A DNA stretch of 27,094 nt from positions 1 to 27,094 of the forward strand of contig JASEGY010000007.1 of NCBI GenBank assembly GCA_030019105.1, read 5' to 3'. A model generated the notes under the pieces. The model made no database searches, had not been told where the DNA came from, and saw nothing but the letters and a program-made list of their open reading frames with translations. Made by a program: the position numbers and the translations under genes. Origin of the DNA: a bacterium (GTDB taxonomy: Bacteria > UBA9089 > JASEGY01). Position 1 is the stretch's first letter, and each line of letters opens with the position of its first letter. Of the stretch, positions 25,547 through 27,094 are shown in pieces.

Positions 25547-25660
25547 AGTAACTACTCAGGTTCACAGTTCACAGTTCAAGGTTCAAGGTTCAAGGTTCAA
25601 AGGTTAGAGAGCGACCAACCGTGAACTGTGAACCTTTGAACCTGACAACCTGAGCAGTTA
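25547..25660. repeat. Composite inverted-repeat element with heptamer core and shared 13-bp ends
   Basis: The outer ends TAACTACTCAGGTT (25549-25562) and AACCTGAGCAGTTA (25647-25660) pair with one mismatch. Inside, GGTTCACAGTTCAC (25559-25572) is a perfect inverse of 25621-25634, and GGTTCAAAGGTT (25594-25605) is a perfect inverse of 25631-25642. The element begins with the same AGTAACTACTCAG as the element at 25336-25390 but carries different contents. Confidence 0.85.
25561..25602. repeat. Heptamer array (TTCACAG x2, TTCAAGG x3, TTCAAAG)
   Basis: Six consecutive 7-bp units fall on two closely related words and form the left arm of the composite element. The period matches the GCATTCC array at 63-97 on the other side of the giant gene, although the words differ. 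Confidence 0.9.
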
Positions 25661-25828
25661 CATCTGTGGATTAAATGTCTCAAGAGAGAACGGGTTTTTG
25701 AAATAGAGGTGTCTTGACAGAAGTCACTCCTTGCCCGCCCCACCTTATTTTCCTAATCGGCAAAATAATGATCAAACTTAACCACATATTGAACCCAACG
25801 GGAAAAAACTTTGACCGGCACAATCAAA
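25661..25828. other. Intergenic stretch with no supported feature
   Basis: Nothing here is supported as a gene or RNA. The only structure seen is a weak AT-rich stem (TTATTTT at 25745-25751 against AAAATAA at 25762-25768). A 66-codon frame that starts at 25714 runs through the next repeat element and looks fortuitous. Confidence 0.6.
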
Positions 25829-25950
25829 AATTCACCACGGAGACGCGGAGACACAGAGAACTAATGTTATTGCAAATTGCAAATTTAGCAATTAGCATTT
25901 CAAATTTAAAATGAGTTTTCCTCCGTGCCTCCGTGTCTCCGTGGTGAATT
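25829..25950. repeat. MITE-like inverted repeat with CCACGGAGA arms
   Basis: The outer 16 bp (25829-25844, beginning AATTCACCACGG) are a perfect inverse of 25935-25950. Homology continues imperfectly inward for about another 16 bp, through units related to CGGAGACA and CTCCGTG with an 8-bp rhythm. The centre (25870-25915) is AT-rich and holds GCAAATT in two tandem heptamer units. Elements with CCACGGAGNCACGGAG arms are widespread between genes in many bacterial genomes. This one ends about 40 bases upstream of the promoter of the small-gene pair. Confidence 0.85.
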
Positions 25951-25990
25951 CTAATCGCACAGCTCGAAAAACTTCACGGCTACTTTTCCA

Positions 25991-26019
25991 TTGACATCCC
26001 TGCATGTCTATGGTATACT
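25991..26019 (+). promoter_or_regulatory. Sigma70-type promoter for the small-gene pair
   Basis: TTGACA (25991-25996), a 17-base spacer and TATACT (26014-26019) form a near-consensus housekeeping promoter. Initiation would fall near 26026, giving a leader of about 35 bases before the first gene. It is the strongest promoter-like sequence in the window. Confidence 0.88.
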
Positions 26020-26043
26020 TAAACAGAGGATATTCAAAAAGGT

Positions 26044-26051
26044 AAAGGAGG
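26044..26051 (+). promoter_or_regulatory. Ribosome binding site AAAGGAGG deciding the start of the first small gene
   Basis: The site lies nine bases before ATG at 26061. An in-frame GTG at 26055 would leave only three bases, so ATG 26061 is preferred. Confidence 0.9.
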
Positions 26052-26060
26052 TAGGTGAAG

Positions 26061-26504
26061 ATGAAAATGTCAGGTGTGATGACAGTCGCCGCGATCTTAT
26101 TAGTTATGATAACCCCTTTATTTGCTCAGGCCCAGAGTTCGCAGGAGATTAACAGACAGATACTTGAAAAGCTCACCCAAATAGAAACACGACTGACACA
26201 AGTAGAAACACGACTGGGACAATTGGAAACACGAGTGGCACGGCAGGAAGAAGGGCAGAAGGCTTTGAGTACAAGGATAGATGATCTGAGGGGGTTGATA
26301 TACGTAATCCTCGCCGGAATGTTTGCCTTAGTAGGATTTATAATATGGGACAGAATAACCACCATCGATCCCGTGCTAAAACAGACAACGGAGTTAGAAA
26401 AGAAGTTAAAAAAAGAACGCGATACGATCAGGAAGGTGTTCAACGAGTACGCCAAGAAGGATCCCCGGTTTGCCGAGGTGTTGAGAACAGCCGGGATGTT
26501 ATGA
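26061..26504 (+). CDS. Small signal-peptide/coiled-coil/membrane protein, paralogue 1 (147 aa)
   Basis: The function is unknown. Residues 1-24 look like a Sec signal peptide (hydrophobic core, then AQA-Q). Residues 38-58 are three perfect heptads of the type LTQ(I/V)ETR, followed by further charged helix to about residue 77. That predicts a coiled coil and hence oligomers. Residues 79-96 form one membrane span (LIYVILAGMFALVGFIIW) followed by DR. A charged helical tail ends 'DPRFAEVLRTAGML'. Predicted topology is coiled coil outside and tail inside, unless the N-terminal segment is retained as a second span. Small proteins with ETRL heptads, one span ending in WDR and an 'AEVLR..G' tail are a recurring uncharacterised bacterial family. 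It is first in a two-gene unit behind a strong promoter. No link to the giant protein is shown beyond adjacency. Confidence 0.9.
   Translation: MKMSGVMTVAAILLVMITPLFAQAQSSQEINRQILEKLTQIETRLTQVETRLGQLETRVARQEEGQKALSTRIDDLRGLIYVILAGMFALVGFIIWDRITTIDPVLKQTTELEKKLKKERDTIRKVFNEYAKKDPRFAEVLRTAGML
26172..26234 (+). repeat. Three 21-bp coding repeats (coiled-coil heptads)
   Basis: Units at 26172-26192, 26193-26213 and 26214-26234 each encode LxQxETR and share the core GAAACACGA. They correspond to the five units of the downstream paralogue. Confidence 0.93.
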
Positions 26505-26528
26505 TCGGGAACTAAACAGAAGATATTT

Positions 26529-26535
26529 AAGGAGG
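26529..26535 (+). promoter_or_regulatory. Ribosome binding site AAGGAGG of the second small gene
   Basis: The site lies nine bases before ATG at 26545, the same spacing as for the first paralogue. No separate promoter or terminator is seen in the 40-base gap, so the two genes are probably co-transcribed. Confidence 0.9.
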
Positions 26536-26544
26536 TAGAGGAGA

Positions 26545-27054
26545 ATGAAGTTACTATCTGTAATAATAACAGGGGCAGTAACCTTCTTAGTTGTGCTGAC
26601 TCCTTTATGCGCTCAGGCCCAGAGCTCGCAGGAGATTAACAGGCAAATACTTGAAAAGCTCACCCAGGTAGAAACACGACTGATCCAGGTAGAAACACGA
26701 CTGATCCAAATAGAAACACGGCTGACACGAGTGGAAACACGGCTGACACGAGTGGAAACAAAAGTGGAAGAAGGGCAGAAGGCTTTGAATCAAAGAATGG
26801 ATGATCTGAGGAGCGAGTTAAAGGGAAATATAACTGATCTGAGAGACCTGGTATACGTGCTCCTGGTTGGAATATTTACCTTAGTAGGATTTATATTATG
26901 GGACAGGAGGAGCACCATCGCTCCCGTGGTAAAACAGGCAAGGGAGTTAGAAGACAACAAGGATGCGGTATGGAAGGTGTTAAAGGAGTATGCGAAGAGG
27001 GAGCCCCGGTTTGCCGAGGTGTTGAGGACCGCCGGGATATTATATAGCTCTTAA
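26545..27054 (+). CDS. Small signal-peptide/coiled-coil/membrane protein, paralogue 2 (169 aa)
   Basis: This is a tandem paralogue of the upstream gene, and its function is unknown. The signal peptide runs to about residue 25 (AQA-Q). Cys22 is not in a lipobox context (TPLC). 'SSQEINRQILEKLTQ' is shared with paralogue 1. Five heptads (residues 39-73) replace three, and an extra 'SELKGNITDLR' lengthens the helix before the span at about 102-119 (LVYVLLVGIFTLVGFILW). The tail 'EPRFAEVLRTAGIL' is shared, but the protein then continues YSS. Those last codons and the TAA stop lie at or in the inverted-repeat arm starting at 27045, whereas paralogue 1 stops right after the equivalent of GIL. The stop therefore appears to have been replaced by the repeat. 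Predicted topology is as for paralogue 1, and the pair could form mixed coiled coils. Confidence 0.9.
   Translation: MKLLSVIITGAVTFLVVLTPLCAQAQSSQEINRQILEKLTQVETRLIQVETRLIQIETRLTRVETRLTRVETKVEEGQKALNQRMDDLRSELKGNITDLRDLVYVLLVGIFTLVGFILWDRRSTIAPVVKQARELEDNKDAVWKVLKEYAKREPRFAEVLRTAGILYSS
26659..26763 (+). repeat. Five 21-bp coding repeats (coiled-coil heptads)
   Basis: Units start at 26659, 26680, 26701, 26722 and 26743. Each encodes a heptad of the form L(T/I)(Q/R)(V/I)ET(R/K). Units 1-2 and units 4-5 are nearly identical in DNA, pointing to recent unit duplication without loss of frame. Confidence 0.93.
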
Positions 27055-27094
27055 GATAAATATTTTGGGGTAAGCGAATTCAAGATAGGCTATG
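27045..27094. repeat. Right arm of the 50-bp inverted repeat bounding the window
   Basis: This is the inverse of 6-55 (48/50, with 41 identical at 27045-27085). It begins inside the final codons of the second small gene, carries that gene's TAA (27052-27054) and runs to the last base of the window. Relative to transcription it has the same orientation as the left arm behind the giant gene. Confidence 0.9.

Noticed and set aside
25561..25660. CRISPR-like array
   Set aside because: The units are 7 bp with no spacers and form a palindrome, and no cas gene is present.
25714..25914. A 66-codon frame in the intergenic region
   Set aside because: Its second half translates the CCACGGAGA repeat arm (giving TTETRRHRE, a common product of such repeats), and it has no convincing ribosome site.
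26055..26060. GTG at 26055 as the start of the first small gene
   Set aside because: It is only three bases from the Shine-Dalgarno; ATG at 26061 has ideal spacing.
26610..26620. Lipoprotein signal at Cys22 of the second small protein
   Set aside because: The residues before Cys are T-P-L, which is not a lipobox, and the paralogue has Phe at that position.
6..27094. Classical insertion sequence or transposon
   Set aside because: There are inverted ends but no transposase, integrase or resolvase gene, and target duplications cannot be seen because the window stops at the arm.

Overview
The window is dominated by one uninterrupted 25-kb minus-strand gene (128..25198). It encodes an 8,356-residue secreted protein built almost entirely from roughly 75 bacterial immunoglobulin-like modules. 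Divergent from it, across an 860-bp intergenic stretch packed with palindromic repeats, lies a plus-strand pair of small tandem paralogues (26061..26504 and 26545..27054). They encode signal-peptide/coiled-coil/single-membrane-span proteins of unknown function. No tRNA, rRNA, CRISPR array, transposase or phage gene is visible. Signal peptides, Shine-Dalgarno sites and a sigma70-type promoter show the window is bacterial. A FlgD-like C-terminal domain on a giant Ig-repeat protein, together with heptamer and MITE-like intergenic repeats, suggests an uncultured, probably Gram-negative, candidate-phylum-type lineage. I cannot name a taxon from the sequence.

The giant protein has a readable grammar. 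Three module types recur. Type A (~110 aa) carries the '...AGN.M...F.IDT..P' pattern. Type B (~110 aa) carries 'LWYR.n.G.GFG.W..SGL...YEFYT.A.D.AGN.E'. Type C (~100 aa) carries 'TTGe...DN.GV..A.LYYTPI.G...DAAGN...V.DND.P'. In order, the protein reads: signal peptide; (AAB)2; C x12; a unique C-like plus B-like linker; (AAB)2; C x12; ABB-AB-ABB-(AAB)5; C x14; one distinct Ig-like domain; a ZU5-like domain; a FlgD-like domain. The two (AAB)2-C12 blocks are a tandem duplication of about 1,910 residues with all 18 modules in the same order. No catalytic domain is visible, so I infer a long surface fibre, adhesin or matrix protein anchored or sorted through its C-terminus.

Region by region. 1..127 is the 3' flank of the giant gene, with one arm of a 50-bp inverted repeat and a heptamer array. 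128..25198 is the giant gene. 25199..26060 holds the giant gene's leader, with a hairpin and its ribosome binding site, at least four inverted-repeat elements (two bounded by the same 13-bp ends), and a consensus-like promoter facing right. 26061..27054 is the two-gene unit. 27045..27094 is the second arm of the inverted repeat, which overlaps the end of the last gene and supplies its stop codon. The two arms bound the window exactly and lie in the same orientation relative to the transcription that runs into them. All repeat alignments, module counts and domain borders were made by eye and are approximate at domain edges.
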